NCBI RefSeq assembly: GCF_024362805.1
Contig: NZ_CP093299.1
Location: 682,001-746,000, forward strand
DNA from: Salipaludibacillus sp. LMS25
Lineage (GTDB): Bacteria; Bacillota; Bacilli; Bacillales; Salisediminibacteriaceae
Direction of reading: 5' to 3'
DNA length: 64,000 nucleotides
Below, piece by piece: positions 44,854 to 54,811 of this stretch. The notes under the pieces are model-generated. The model ran no database searches and was not told the origin of the DNA. It saw nothing but the letters and a program-made list of their open reading frames with translations. A program made the position numbers and the translations under genes. Each line of letters starts with the position of its first letter. Position 1 is the first letter of the stretch.

Positions 44854-47211
44854 TTGAAAAAGTCAATTTTAGGTGTATGTAGTTTCATCTTATTAATGAG
44901 TAGCGTCACTTTAACTAGCAAAGCCATGACTGAAGATTCTGAAATTTCAATGAAGATAGAGGGAGAATACGATTTTACTTCCGAAGAATTCATCACGGTT
45001 ATGGTTCAATTGGAAGAGCCATCTCTTGTAGAAGCAAAGCATACAAAAGAAGTCCAAACAGAAGCCAACTTGACAGCTTCATTAACTGAACTCACGGACG
45101 AGGTCACAGACCTTTTACCAGAGAGTGAGATTATAAGAGAGTATGAATATTTATTTTCTGGATTTGCCTTAACCCTAAGAGAAAAAGACGTTCTTCAGCT
45201 ACTAGAGATTGATGGTGTGGCAGCGGTTTACCCATCCATTACTTACGAACCTGATACATTTGAGCCTGAAATCATTTCAGACGAGGCCTTCTCACCTGAG
45301 ATGATGGACAGTGCGCCATACATTGGGGCACCTGAAGCTTGGGAAGATTATGGCGTGACAGGAGACGGTGTTACGGTCGCTATCATTGATACAGGGGTTG
45401 ATTATACGCATCCTGATTTAGAACATGCTTTTGGCGACTATAAGGGATATGATTTTGTGGATAATGACGATGATCCACAAGAAGGGCCAGGTCAATATCA
45501 CGGAACACATGTAGCAGGTACAGTTGCTGCTAACGGTCAAATTAAAGGAGTTGCTCCAGATGCGAGCTTATTAGCTTATCGAACACTCGGCCCTCAAGGA
45601 GGCACCACTGCTGATGTTGTTGCTGCTATTGAGCTGGCTTATAAAGATGGGGTCGACATTATGAATTTGTCTTTAGGCAACAGTATAAATGATCCTGACT
45701 TTGTCACCTCATTAGCCCTTGATTGGGCTATGGAAGAAGGTGTGGTTGCTGTGACCTCTAATGGAAACAGCGGTCCTAATAATTGGACAGTAGGCTCCCC
45801 TGCTACAAGCCGTGAAGCTATATCTGTCGGGGCTACCCAGCTTCCTTACAATACCTTTAATGCTGATATTTACACAAGTGACAGCATAACATACCCGTCT
45901 GTTGAGGTTATGGGCTATTCTAATGAAGAGGAGTTACTTGCTCTTGACAACACCACTCATACTTTCGTGAATGCTGGCCTAGGCCAGGAAGAAGATTTTG
46001 AAGACGTGGATGTACAAGGCCATATCGCCCTCATTGAAAGGGGAGAAATTCCCTTCGTAGATAAAGTTGAAAATGCTGCTAACGCAGGTGCAGTGGGTAC
46101 CATTATTTATAACAATGTGAGTGGTCATTTAAATCTTTACATTCCAGGTATGAAAATACCAACGCTACAAATGAATCAAGTAGATGGTCAAACACTGCTA
46201 ACTGAATTAAGGGAAGGACATGACCTCATCACATTTAATATAACGCCTGAAGGAGAAGTAGGGGAAACAGTAGCTGACTTCTCTTCCCGTGGACCAACTT
46301 ATGGCACATGGATGATTAAACCAGATGTGTCCGCACCAGGAGTTGCTATCGTCAGCACTTTTCCAAATGAAACATACGCCTCACTACAAGGGACAAGCAT
46401 GTCTGCACCGCATGTTGCAGGTGCTTCCGCTTTACTTCTTGAGGCAAAGCCTGAGTGGGATACATCTCAAGTAAAAGCGGCCTTAATGAATACAGCCACC
46501 CCTATTTTTGATAAAGATGGCTCTAAATATCCCTTCAATACTCAAGGCACTGGTAGTATTAGAATCGTCGAGGCACTTACTACAGAAACGTTAGTGACAC
46601 CAGGTTCTCATTCATTTGGAGTATTCGATAAAGAAAAGGGCCGCCAAACTAAAAAACAGCAATTTGAAATGACGAATCTATCGAATGAACGAAAGCGCTA
46701 TGACATCGATGTGCAATTTTATGAAGGTAATGAGCATATAAGAGTGACTACAAGCAAAAATCTAAACATTCAACCAGGTGACACCCAAAAAGTATCAATG
46801 AACGTTCAAGTAAAGCCGAGTGCTTTGACACGTGGCTATTATGAAGGCATGATTACCCTATCTCACGGTGACGAAAAGATAGAAATACCGACTATTTTGT
46901 TCGTCATGGATCCAGACTATCCTCATTTAAATCATGGGAGTATTAACAGTGTTGAGGATGGTATCATCGATGTCCGACTTCAACTAAACCGTCGTGTCGA
47001 TTATGTCAAAATATATTTGTTCACAGAAAATTTAGAACCTGTTGCGTTCCTTGAAGAATTTGGTCCTCTTTCTCAAGGAGAACAGCATTTAAAAATGGAT
47101 GCCTCTTCTATCTACAAAGAGCTTGAACCAGGTGATTATTCCCTCGTTACTTTAATCAGCGTTAATGACGTTGAAGAAACCTATGTTATCGGAGACTTTT
47201 CGGTGGACTAA
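44854..47211 (+). CDS. Secreted subtilisin-like serine protease, Vpr type
   Basis: 785-residue S8 protease. Signal peptide about 1-24 (hydrophobic core GVCSFILLMSSVTL, then SKA); I9-type propeptide (about 45-140); catalytic domain with Asp179 (IDTGVDYTHPDL), His216 (HGTHVAG), oxyanion Asn (SNGNSGP) and Ser515 (GTSMSAPHVAG). A PA domain is inserted at about 345-460 as in Vpr. The C-terminal ~200 residues are beta-rich. TTG 44854 follows GGGAGGA at 6 bases. Degrades extracellular protein and peptides. Acidic overall, fitting a saline/alkaline outside. B. subtilis has malS at this place, so this is a local insertion. Confidence 0.92.
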   Translation: MKKSILGVCSFILLMSSVTLTSKAMTEDSEISMKIEGEYDFTSEEFITVMVQLEEPSLVEAKHTKEVQTEANLTASLTELTDEVTDLLPESEIIREYEYLFSGFALTLREKDVLQLLEIDGVAAVYPSITYEPDTFEPEIISDEAFSPEMMDSAPYIGAPEAWEDYGVTGDGVTVAIIDTGVDYTHPDLEHAFGDYKGYDFVDNDDDPQEGPGQYHGTHVAGTVAANGQIKGVAPDASLLAYRTLGPQGGTTADVVAAIELAYKDGVDIMNLSLGNSINDPDFVTSLALDWAMEEGVVAVTSNGNSGPNNWTVGSPATSREAISVGATQLPYNTFNADIYTSDSITYPSVEVMGYSNEEELLALDNTTHTFVNAGLGQEEDFEDVDVQGHIALIERGEIPFVDKVENAANAGAVGTIIYNNVSGHLNLYIPGMKIPTLQMNQVDGQTLLTELREGHDLITFNITPEGEVGETVADFSSRGPTYGTWMIKPDVSAPGVAIVSTFPNETYASLQGTSMSAPHVAGASALLLEAKPEWDTSQVKAALMNTATPIFDKDGSKYPFNTQGTGSIRIVEALTTETLVTPGSHSFGVFDKEKGRQTKKQQFEMTNLSNERKRYDIDVQFYEGNEHIRVTTSKNLNIQPGDTQKVSMNVQVKPSALTRGYYEGMITLSHGDEKIEIPTILFVMDPDYPHLNHGSINSVEDGIIDVRLQLNRRVDYVKIYLFTENLEPVAFLEEFGPLSQGEQHLKMDASSIYKELEPGDYSLVTLISVNDVEETYVIGDFSVD

Positions 47212-47298
47212 ACATAGCCTTATACAAGTGATAAAACACCTGTTATTTAGACGTGTTCACAAACAACAAGTACGAAGCTTCCCATAACTAAACGTTTT

Positions 47299-47333
47299 CA
47301 GGCTGATGAGACGATCTCATCAGCCTGTTTGAT
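47299..47333 (+). terminator. Terminator of the protease gene
   Basis: CAGGCTGATGAG (47299-47310) pairs with CTCATCAGCCTG (47316-47327), followed by TTTG. From here to ytnP no gene is seen; a GTTGGC/GCCAAC hairpin lies at 47589-47613. Confidence 0.85.
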
Positions 47334-47621
47334 AAACTTTAAAAACAGAGATTAATATGTTTTTCCAAAGTAGTTGGGAGCATTCCAGTCAGTCACCGCT
47401 CGTCCTGTCGACACGAATGGTAACTTCATTAGCCTTTAGACATTAAAATATATAGCAAATCTTTTGGCACTAGATTGTTTTAATATAGAGAACACGAGTA
47501 TGTCACAGGGCTCTTTTTGCTTTCACCTGAATTTTGGTTGATAGAGTTTAGCCCGTTATAGGAATTCCAAACGTTTTTCAGTTTAACTCAGTTGGCTTAT
47601 TACTCTTACTGGCCAACACTT

Positions 47622-48485
47622 TCACTCATTTAATCTATTTCTTTCCAAAGCACCGATAATCTGTTGACCGTCACTATCCCATTTAACGGCTCGATAACGA
47701 TAGTCATGATAAAAGGTAAACCAATCGCCATTTTGGATCCCAGAAGGAATATACGTTTGCTTTGCCGAAATGGAATCCATCGGATAATCATCATACGCTA
47801 ATACCCATAAAACATTGAGATGGGCATGAGTCGGCATAATATCAGCTAAATGCCAGATCGTTTTATCTTCAGTTGACAGGTTTAAAATGGCATGGCCAGC
47901 ACTATGTCCTCCAGTATGAATCATTCGCACACCTGGGACCACTTCCACGTCGTTTTCAAACGTGTCGATTTGTTCTTCAATACCTTGCCGGTTAGTCGAA
48001 AAATACGTATTAGAGGAACGAATGTTGGGTTCACACATTTCCTCCCATTCCGTTTGATGAACGTGAATAGTCGCGTTAGGAAAGGCTGATGTTATCGTGT
48101 TGTTAGTCCTTATTGTTAAACCACAAGCGTGGTCAAAGTGCATGTGAGTCATTAAAACATGATCAATATCACGATACGTTAGATTCAGCATCTTAAGACT
48201 TGCATCAACCTTAGATTCCTCGGTCACGCCAAAATTTCGTTTTTCCTTTTCAGATAATTTTTGATTGCCGATTCCCGTATCCACAAGTAAGTTTTTACCG
48301 CCTGTTTGGATAAGTATCGGGTCCGTCCTTAACTCGATTTGATTTTTTTCATTTACAGGATACTTTTTACCCCATAAAGGTTTTGGCACCACACCAAACA
48401 TGGCTCCTCCATCCATGTGAGTAACACCGCCATTTAACCACGTTAGCCTCATTTGATTTGACACACACCATGTCTCCATCGCCAC
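47622..48485 (-). CDS. ytnP: MBL-fold lactonase-type hydrolase YtnP
   Basis: Metallo-beta-lactamase-fold enzyme of the YtnP group, linked in B. subtilis to degradation of quorum-sensing lactones. 287 residues with HMHFDHACG as the HxHxDH metal motif, TGGHSAGHA and WHLADIMPTHAHL. GTG 48485 lies 9 bases after AAAGGAG; the homologous start may be ATG two codons later. Downstream of trmB, 20 bases apart, same strand. Confidence 0.94.
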   Translation of the reverse strand: MAMETWCVSNQMRLTWLNGGVTHMDGGAMFGVVPKPLWGKKYPVNEKNQIELRTDPILIQTGGKNLLVDTGIGNQKLSEKEKRNFGVTEESKVDASLKMLNLTYRDIDHVLMTHMHFDHACGLTIRTNNTITSAFPNATIHVHQTEWEEMCEPNIRSSNTYFSTNRQGIEEQIDTFENDVEVVPGVRMIHTGGHSAGHAILNLSTEDKTIWHLADIMPTHAHLNVLWVLAYDDYPMDSISAKQTYIPSGIQNGDWFTFYHDYRYRAVKWDSDGQQIIGALERNRLNE

Positions 48486-48505
48486 GATGACCGTCTCCTT
48501 TCGCT

Positions 48506-49156
48506 TTAACTAGTGCCTTGCTTAAAACGAGCTTCAAGGCGGAATATCCGCATCCCTTTATTCGAAAATCTCTCTTCGTACTCTGTCATGATATTTCCTT
48601 CAACATCACTATTATGAAGATCTAAACTAACATTATCTAATGTCATGCCAAATTTAGACATACTTTCTATTGAATATTCAAATAATCCTTGATTATCTGT
48701 TTTAAAATGAACCTCACCTTCATCATGAAGTAACATTTTGTATTTAGATAAAAAATACTCATGAGTTAATCGCCGTTTAGCATGCTTCTTTTTTGGCCAT
48801 GGATCAGTAAAATTAATATATAGTCTATCAAGTTCCTCATGATTAAAGAAGTCTGTTAAATCACTTACATCTTTTTGTAAAAACAAGACATTCGGTATTT
48901 CTTCCTCAACAGCTCGTTGAACAGCTGTTACGAGTACACTCTCATATTTTTCCACACCTATATAATTGATATTAGGATGGGCTTTTGCCATTTCGGTTAA
49001 GAACCGTCCCTTACCAGTACCTACTTCTACGTGTAGAGGAGCTTTGTTTGCAAATCTCTGAGACCATCTTCCTCCCCACTTCTCAGGATGTTGCTCTACA
49101 ACTGCCGGGTGGCTTTCAATATACTCGCCTGCCCATGGCTTATTTCTTAAACGCAT
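48506..49156 (-). CDS. trmB: tRNA (guanine-N7-)-methyltransferase TrmB
   Basis: SAM-dependent enzyme that makes m7G46 in tRNA variable loops. 216 residues; SAM loop [37 protein letters not shown] and a C-terminal TEYEERF element are all family hallmarks. Upstream member of the trmB-ytnP pair, as in B. subtilis. Confidence 0.97.
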   Translation of the reverse strand: MRLRNKPWAGEYIESHPAVVEQHPEKWGGRWSQRFANKAPLHVEVGTGKGRFLTEMAKAHPNINYIGVEKYESVLVTAVQRAVEEEIPNVLFLQKDVSDLTDFFNHEELDRLYINFTDPWPKKKHAKRRLTHEYFLSKYKMLLHDEGEVHFKTDNQGLFEYSIESMSKFGMTLDNVSLDLHNSDVEGNIMTEYEERFSNKGMRIFRLEARFKQGTS

Positions 49157-49384
49157 GTTTCGTCACTCTCCATCTCAATTTAAACCATTCTCTTTTGACA
49201 TGTTTATGTTTACACAGTACAAAACCAGAATATCATAAAACTGTATACTCGTCAGATTTCTTTTGAAATAACTTCGCCTTAAATTCTCATATTAAATGCT
49301 TAAATTTTATCCAAAAACACGTGTAAAATTCTCCATAAAGGGAACGAAATTAACAAGACTAACTTCTGTTAGGAGGAGCCTATC

Positions 49385-49708
49385 ATGACTAGAGAGGAAT
49401 TACTAAAGGACGTCCAAACCTTACTGTGTGAACTAAAAGAAGCACCTATTCTAAAAAATCAGACGATCTCCGGTCTAAACGAGGCCATTAAAGAATTGAG
49501 AAGCATGGATCTCAATCCAAACTTCACTGGTACTATTCAAGAAATTCATATTTTTGCTGATAAAGTCGTCACTAGCTCACACCCTAACGATGTCGTCTAT
49601 CACCATTCACTTAATATTGCAAGGTGGATCGAAGAAGTAGGCCTTCTCATCAATGGCGGGGGAAAGGTCACGATTGATTATGAACAACGGAAAGGTAGAG
49701 AAGTATAA
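49385..49708 (+). CDS. Small protein of unknown function, possibly related to YtzH
   Basis: 107 residues, ATG behind TTAGGAGGAG, soluble and helical. Its tail HHSLNIARWIEEVG resembles GSADLTSWIQQVN of the next gene, so the two may be diverged duplicates (inference). Same strand as ytzH, 70 bases apart. No known domain. Confidence 0.65.
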   Translation: MTREELLKDVQTLLCELKEAPILKNQTISGLNEAIKELRSMDLNPNFTGTIQEIHIFADKVVTSSHPNDVVYHHSLNIARWIEEVGLLINGGGKVTIDYEQRKGREV

Positions 49709-49778
49709 AATCAGCTGTTACTCCATACCCTTTCTCTTAAGAATGTTTTCTTTTTAACGATTGAAAGGGTGAATGACA

Positions 49779-50060
49779 ATGGCAATAAATTACTACCATC
49801 AGTTAACATTATTGAAAGATATTTTGGCTAATCAATTAACAGAGGATTATGGTAGCCATGATGAGTTCCATCAATTACAAAGTCTCGTCCAGTCTCTCGT
49901 CCAAAATAATGCTACTCCTGAAGATTTAAAGCAAACGCTTTTGTCCATCGAACAATATGCCTATCAGCATGATAAAGAGGGTGCACACAGTCATTTAGGT
50001 TCAGCAGATTTAACGAGTTGGATTCAGCAAGTGAATCATGAATCTGATAAATATCATTAA
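49779..50060 (+). CDS. ytzH: YtzH-like protein
   Basis: 93 residues from ATG 49779 (AGGGTGA at 6 bases; the earlier ATG touches that site). The helical pattern YYHQLTLLKDILANQL and the position between trmB and ytmP match YtzH. Function unknown. Followed by a strong shared terminator. Confidence 0.82.
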   Translation: MAINYYHQLTLLKDILANQLTEDYGSHDEFHQLQSLVQSLVQNNATPEDLKQTLLSIEQYAYQHDKEGAHSHLGSADLTSWIQQVNHESDKYH

Positions 50061-50102
50061 TGTACCACCTATGTCCGTTTCTAGGCTGACTCATAATTGC
50101 TT

Positions 50103-50142
50103 AAACACCCCGAAAAGGCGGTAAAATCTTTTCGGGGTGTTT
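50103..50142. terminator. Bidirectional terminator between ytzH and ytmP
   Basis: AAACACCCCGAAAAG pairs perfectly with CTTTTCGGGGTGTTT; A and T runs on both sides serve both converging genes. Confidence 0.93.
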
Positions 50143-50229
50143 ATGACAGCTATTATGTTTATTAGAGATTTATTCATTTTTCCTTGCAAGTCTATACTCC
50201 CATAAGGTTTCCAGACAGAATTAAAACGA

Positions 50230-51021
50230 CTAAATCTGTTCTATTTCTTTTAAGACATACTTCAATTTATCTGCCCATTTTAGCATATATTTTAATTCAT
50301 TGCGCTGCCAATACCATATAATATTATCAATACATTCTACGATCATGTACCAACGCATTCGGCTTAATAAATCTGCAGACATCTCCACACCATACGTTTT
50401 AAGCCATGTCCTCCAAGTATTTTTTGGTATATAGATATATAGGAGTGGAGCCAGATCTAAGGCGGGATCAGCCACTTGCGCACAGTCCCAATCGATTAGA
50501 TAAAGATCGTTCTCTCCATGACTCATCCAATTATTATGATTAATATCAGCATGACAAACCACATAATTCTCTTCAGAGAAAAGCGGGACATTTTCTAAAA
50601 GCCATTTAAACGATTTAGTTACAGTAGCATCTTCAAACTTTACGTGTTCTCGCTTATGCACTAACTTGCTTAGTAAATGCTCTGGGTTTAATGCCAAATT
50701 CCCCATCCTTTTAAACATATCCAACAAGTCCTTGGACTGATGAATCTTTGATAACAAAGATGCAACACGGAAGTCAGTCATATCAGTCGCTTTCAATTCA
50801 TGACCGTCCACCCAACGCTGTGCTGTAATCACATCTCCGTTTTCAAGGCGTTTTGTCCATAACAACTTTGGAACAATTCCCTCTGCTGAAAGCACAGCTA
50901 AAAACGGTGAAGAATTTCGTTTAATAAAAATTTTTTGTTCTCCTTGTTCAGCAATATACGCCTCTCCTGTCGAACCGCCAGCAGGTCGTAACTGCCATCC
51001 TTCACCCATGAAATGTTCCAA
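50230..51021 (-). CDS. ytmP: Phosphotransferase-family protein YtmP
   Basis: Kinase-like fold of the aminoglycoside/choline phosphotransferase group; substrate unknown. 263 residues from TTG 51021, 5 bases behind GAGGGTGA (ATG 51036 is the alternative). Motifs: GGSTGEAYIA (nucleotide loop), HADINHNNWM (catalytic Asp, HxDxxxxN) and YLIDWDCAQVADP (metal Asp). In B. subtilis, ytmP lies between ytzH and amyX. Confidence 0.93.
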   Translation of the reverse strand: MEHFMGEGWQLRPAGGSTGEAYIAEQGEQKIFIKRNSSPFLAVLSAEGIVPKLLWTKRLENGDVITAQRWVDGHELKATDMTDFRVASLLSKIHQSKDLLDMFKRMGNLALNPEHLLSKLVHKREHVKFEDATVTKSFKWLLENVPLFSEENYVVCHADINHNNWMSHGENDLYLIDWDCAQVADPALDLAPLLYIYIPKNTWRTWLKTYGVEMSADLLSRMRWYMIVECIDNIIWYWQRNELKYMLKWADKLKYVLKEIEQI

Positions 51022-51527
51022 TCGTTTCACCCTCATTTTTCATTCATCCGTTATGCTATCCCTCCACCTTAGTAAGGTGCGTCATGGATACCGCACAAGG
51101 TATGTCACTTTAAATAACTTCTAAAACTCAGCAGTTACTAGTTACGTTAATAAGTATACAGCAAATAATCTTCCAAGCCCTCTTCATTATAGCCATTAAA
51201 TGTAAAAACGTACTTACTTACATAATATATTAGCAAATTTATCCTCTACTTAATCACCATCTCAGTTAGTGAACGTTCTAAATCTCTTCTTGTAATATCT
51301 AATTTCAATGACTTTACCGTTGTTTTAGCAAAGCACTTTTATTATTGTAAAGAACATTTGGCGTTTCTTCAACTTAAACTCGCAATTTTTTAGAATAGCA
51401 AACAATCAACGTTAAATACCGTTTTTTCCCTCATTTAACTAATAAATCTTTATCTAGTTACTAGTAAGCCTACTGTCAAGCCTTACAGCTCTCGATCATA
51501 GTTAATAAGTATTTTTAAGACTACTAA
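51022..51527. other. Long intergenic region upstream of ytmP
   Basis: About 500 AT-rich bases without a supported gene or RNA. B. subtilis has amyX and ytlR near here; neither is present. Confidence 0.5.
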
Positions 51528-51565
51528 ACAACCTTGCTCTATCGTTATTTCACAGGCAAGGTTGT
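51528..51565 (-). terminator. Terminator of the 100-aa gene
   Basis: ACAACCTTGC and GCAAGGTTGT form a 10-bp stem with an 18-base loop; the minus strand continues TTTAGTAG. Confidence 0.75.
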
Positions 51566-51601
51566 CCTCGTCTTCGCTATTATCACACTATCAGCGGTCT
51601 C

Positions 51602-51904
51602 TTACAACGTATTGACCCAATCTACGAGGCTGTCATCAACCTTTCTCTTTTCGTCCACTGTCATAGCTGGTTCAATCATATATTCTTTCGTCTTTGACTT
51701 AAATTGTATGTAGCTTTCTTTAGATCTATGGAGCATGTACCACTCTTCTAAATCTTTTAAAGCCAACTGGAACGAATGGGCAAAGACAGTGATATTCTCG
51801 TGAGTTAATGATAACTCAATTCCTCTATTTCCTTTCCAATCATACATGTTGCGAACATGAAGGATCGGATTTCCATTGTAAGGCGTCAGTTTATAATTTG
51901 TCAT
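51602..51904 (-). CDS. Protein of unknown function (100 aa)
   Basis: ATG 51904 with a weak, distant GAGGGGA site. A small soluble alpha/beta pattern with several aromatics (MYDWKGNRGIELSL, LEEWYMLHRSKESYIQF). Not recognised. Downstream of ytlQ by 72 bases on the same strand and before a terminator, so likely the end of the ytlP-ytlQ unit. Confidence 0.6.
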   Translation of the reverse strand: MTNYKLTPYNGNPILHVRNMYDWKGNRGIELSLTHENITVFAHSFQLALKDLEEWYMLHRSKESYIQFKSKTKEYMIEPAMTVDEKRKVDDSLVDWVNTL

Positions 51905-51976
51905 TAGTATGAGCCTGTCCCCTCATGAGTTCAATTGCAAACACCTTTATTATCTTAACGGATAATTTAATCATTT

Positions 51977-52915
51977 TCAATCCTTGAATCTCTCCTCCGC
52001 TTGTTCTTCAGCACTCTCTTCTTCCAAGCGACTTTCTGAAATTGTTAATGAATGTGCAAGCAGTGTTTCAGCCACTTTTAACTGATGATGCTTTATCGGG
52101 GTTTGATTTTTTAGTAACAACTTTTTAAAGTTCTCAATTTGCCGTTTATCCACTAAATTGACTCGCTTACTCACTGGTGGCACATCAATATAACTATCCT
52201 TAGCTACCACCGCCAATTTTATAGGCAATGTGAGTTGATGATCAGTTAAGATCGCCTCTACTACCGTCTTCATACGTTTTAATGTGACAAATGGATTTAA
52301 GAAGCGCTCTGCCACGCCGTCCTCACTTTTTGTCCAAAACCTATCTGTCTCTGTTTGGTAAATAGTATGATCGTTTCCTTCCAAAGGCTTTATCAGCCAA
52401 ATTTCCGTTGGCGTTAAGACAATGACATCTAAATCTACTGGTGCCTTTTTCATAAAAAATACGGGCTCATAGAAAACAAAAAAAGTGTCAGGGAGATTTC
52501 GTAAAAGGTAGTATAAAAATTTATCGTAATGATAGCTTCGCTTTACATGTGATTTTTCTGAAATAGTGGAACTCGCCCAGTTAAGCTGGAATTGAAAAAG
52601 TTCTTCTCGGAAAGACTGCTTTAGTTTTTCTAATGAATGATGGGTTATTTCAGTCCTTGTAGGCAACTCCACTTCTTCTTGAATATCCGACTTTTTCCAT
52701 GGAAGTTTTTTTAGTGACTTCTGAATAAACGATTCGCTATTCTCTTCATAAGAGTGCCATAAAGGTAAATCTTGAAACCCTTTCTTCCGTGTTTCCCAAT
52801 CTTGTCTCACCCGTTCCCATCGCTCCCTTTTTAATCGGACATAACGTGATGGATAACGATAAATATCAATTTCATAACGAGAAACATAATCAGACAATTT
52901 AACGAGTTGCGCCAT
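51977..52915 (-). CDS. ytlQ: YtlQ-like protein with NERD-type fold
   Basis: 312 residues from ATG 52915 (GAGGGTGA at 7 bases). The central part (about 130-235) looks like a nuclease-related NERD domain: VDLDVIVLTPTEIWLIKPLEG, a strand DRFWTK and NPFVTLKRMKTVVEAIL. The catalytic E-x-K of active NERD proteins reads IKP, so nuclease activity is doubtful. Charged N terminus and an acidic Glu-rich tail. Follows ytlP by 14 bases; same operon as in B. subtilis (ytlP-ytlQ, inference from order). Confidence 0.65.
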   Translation of the reverse strand: MAQLVKLSDYVSRYEIDIYRYPSRYVRLKRERWERVRQDWETRKKGFQDLPLWHSYEENSESFIQKSLKKLPWKKSDIQEEVELPTRTEITHHSLEKLKQSFREELFQFQLNWASSTISEKSHVKRSYHYDKFLYYLLRNLPDTFFVFYEPVFFMKKAPVDLDVIVLTPTEIWLIKPLEGNDHTIYQTETDRFWTKSEDGVAERFLNPFVTLKRMKTVVEAILTDHQLTLPIKLAVVAKDSYIDVPPVSKRVNLVDKRQIENFKKLLLKNQTPIKHHQLKVAETLLAHSLTISESRLEEESAEEQAEERFKD

Positions 52916-52929
52916 GTGCATTCACCCTC

Positions 52930-53499
52930 TCATACGTCCTTGTCAGATAAGTTAATAGTAGACAGCTTCTCATACATCGATTGTTTATGCGGGTGAACCC
53001 GATAAAGGCACACAGTATCTGCTGTTACAAAGACGTCGTTCATTTTTATAGAAAATTGCCAGTCGTCTGGCTTATTCCACGTTGTTACTTTCCATCTCTT
53101 CGCTAAAGTCACGTGCGGTTTAAACGGTCGCCTTTCCAAAGGGAAATTCAGGGCAACTGCTTCCTCCTGAACGATCGCGTGCAAATTGGATAAGTCAGGA
53201 TCTTCAGACACCTTCACATAGAATACACTTGGCTGTTTTGGTTTTCCAAAAAAATCAAGTTGTTGAAATTTTAGCAATACAGCTGGATAGGAGTCTAATC
53301 TCTCATTTAGCCGCTCCCATAACTTTACCCTGTTTTGTTCGCCCCAACCACCTAAAAACAGTAATGTGAGGTGAAAGTCATGTTTATCGACTATTTTTTT
53401 GTAATACTTTTCTAACTCGTAGTCATTTTGTAGTTGTGAGAAGACATCCATTATCTCGTGTTTCAATGGAAGTCCGATAAAGCTATGGAAATCCGCCAA
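52930..53499 (-). CDS. thpR: RNA 2',3'-cyclic phosphodiesterase (2H family, YtlP)
   Basis: 189 residues with the two 2H motifs HLTL (HDFHLTLLFLGGWG) and HVTL (FKPHVTLAKRW) that form the active site; it opens 2',3'-cyclic phosphates in RNA in vitro. TTG 53499 is 8 bases behind AAGGAGG. Divergent from cysK, upstream partner of ytlQ. Confidence 0.92.
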   Translation of the reverse strand: MADFHSFIGLPLKHEIMDVFSQLQNDYELEKYYKKIVDKHDFHLTLLFLGGWGEQNRVKLWERLNERLDSYPAVLLKFQQLDFFGKPKQPSVFYVKVSEDPDLSNLHAIVQEEAVALNFPLERRPFKPHVTLAKRWKVTTWNKPDDWQFSIKMNDVFVTADTVCLYRVHPHKQSMYEKLSTINLSDKDV

Positions 53500-53620
53500 A
53501 ATAGTTCCCTCCTTTTATCCTCCAAAGAAGCTGTGATACAATAAAGATTAAACATATCGATTTAATAGGTAATACTATTTTACCCGTTGCACTGTCTATA
53601 GGAAAGGATGACAAACGAAG

Positions 53621-54553
53621 ATGAAAATTGTAGAAAACATGTCTGAACTCATCGGCGATACGCCACTCATTAAATTACAACAACTACCTGTCAAGACAGG
53701 AGCTCACGTATATTTAAAGCTAGAATTTATGAACCCCAGTGGAAGTGTAAAAGATCGTGCAGCCTTCAATATGATTGACCATGCTGAAAAACAAGGGTTA
53801 ATTGATGAAAACTCCGTCATTATCGAGCCCACTTCTGGAAATACAGGCATCGGTTTAGCCATGACAGCTGCAGCTAAAGGGCTTAAAGCCATTTTAGTGA
53901 TGCCTGATACCATGTCTCAAGAACGCATTAATCTTCTAAAGGCTTATGGAGCAAAAGTAGAATTAACTCCCGGTGATAAAAAAATGCCAGGCGCTATTGA
54001 AAGAGCTCATCAGCTAGCTAAAAAAATCCCTAATAGTTACATGCCAATGCAATTTGAAAATCCCGCCAATCCTGATGCCCATCGTCATACGACGGCTACT
54101 GAAATCATTAAAGCCATGAGCGAACTTGGTAAAGATTTATCTGCTTTTGTGGCAGCTTCTGGAACAGGTGGGACAATTACAGGCACAGGGGAAGAATTAA
54201 AAAAAGCATATCCAAATGCAACCATTCATGTCGTCGAGCCTAAAGGATCCCCGGTATTATCTGGAGGAAAGCCAGGCCCACATAAACTCGTAGGCACAAG
54301 TCCAGGATTTATACCTCCTATTTTAAATCAGGACGTATATGACGACATTTTTCAAATTAGTGATGAAGATGCTTATCAAGTGACACGGGACTTGTCCCAA
54401 AAAGAAGGTATTCTTGTAGGGCCTTCCTCCGGCGCTGCATGCTATGCTGCTTTACAAGTAGCTAAGGGCCTCGCACCAGATCAGATCGTCGTAGCGATCG
54501 CATGTGATACAGGTGAACGCTACTTGTCCACTGACTTATTTAATTTTGATTGA
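53621..54553 (+). CDS. ytkP: Cysteine synthase (O-acetylserine sulfhydrylase, YtkP-type)
   Basis: PLP enzyme that makes cysteine from O-acetylserine and sulfide. 310 residues; the Lys is in NPSGSVKDRAAFNM (about Lys44), PTSGNTGIGLA binds the substrate carboxylate and GTGGTITGTG the PLP phosphate; VGPSSGAA near the C terminus. The position beside ytlP matches ytkP rather than the main cysK. AAAGGATG precedes ATG. Repeat copy 8 lies just downstream and may supply the 3' hairpin. Confidence 0.93.
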   Translation: MKIVENMSELIGDTPLIKLQQLPVKTGAHVYLKLEFMNPSGSVKDRAAFNMIDHAEKQGLIDENSVIIEPTSGNTGIGLAMTAAAKGLKAILVMPDTMSQERINLLKAYGAKVELTPGDKKMPGAIERAHQLAKKIPNSYMPMQFENPANPDAHRHTTATEIIKAMSELGKDLSAFVAASGTGGTITGTGEELKKAYPNATIHVVEPKGSPVLSGGKPGPHKLVGTSPGFIPPILNQDVYDDIFQISDEDAYQVTRDLSQKEGILVGPSSGAACYAALQVAKGLAPDQIVVAIACDTGERYLSTDLFNFD

Positions 54554-54633
54554 CAAAACAGCTGATACCATTCACCATTCTTGTCTGTATACTTTCCCCA
54601 CGTTACTTGGATATGCATAAAAACGGCTTTTCT

Positions 54634-54788
54634 TAAAACGAACCTTCAATCAGCGGGAGTTTTCGTCCTTCTCCCACTGATTTGGTAGGTGAGTGAATCA
54701 GGACATTAGCGTCCGTTATCCCCTAAATAGATTTATCTTTACCCTCTAGTTTCAGGCGGGAGTTTTACGGACAGTTATTTGTAATAAA
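54634..54788 (+). repeat. Interspersed repeat copy 8, subfamily A
   Basis: Hairpin 1 arms AATCAGCGGGAG and CTCCCACTGATT; hairpin 2 has lost part of its left arm (TTATCCCCTAAATAG) but keeps AGGCGGGAG and the closing CGTCCGT and ACGGAC. Lies between ytkP and the MFS gene, both converging on it. Confidence 0.88.
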
Positions 54789-54811
54789 GCCGTTTTAGTT
54801 TTTTCTTAAAA

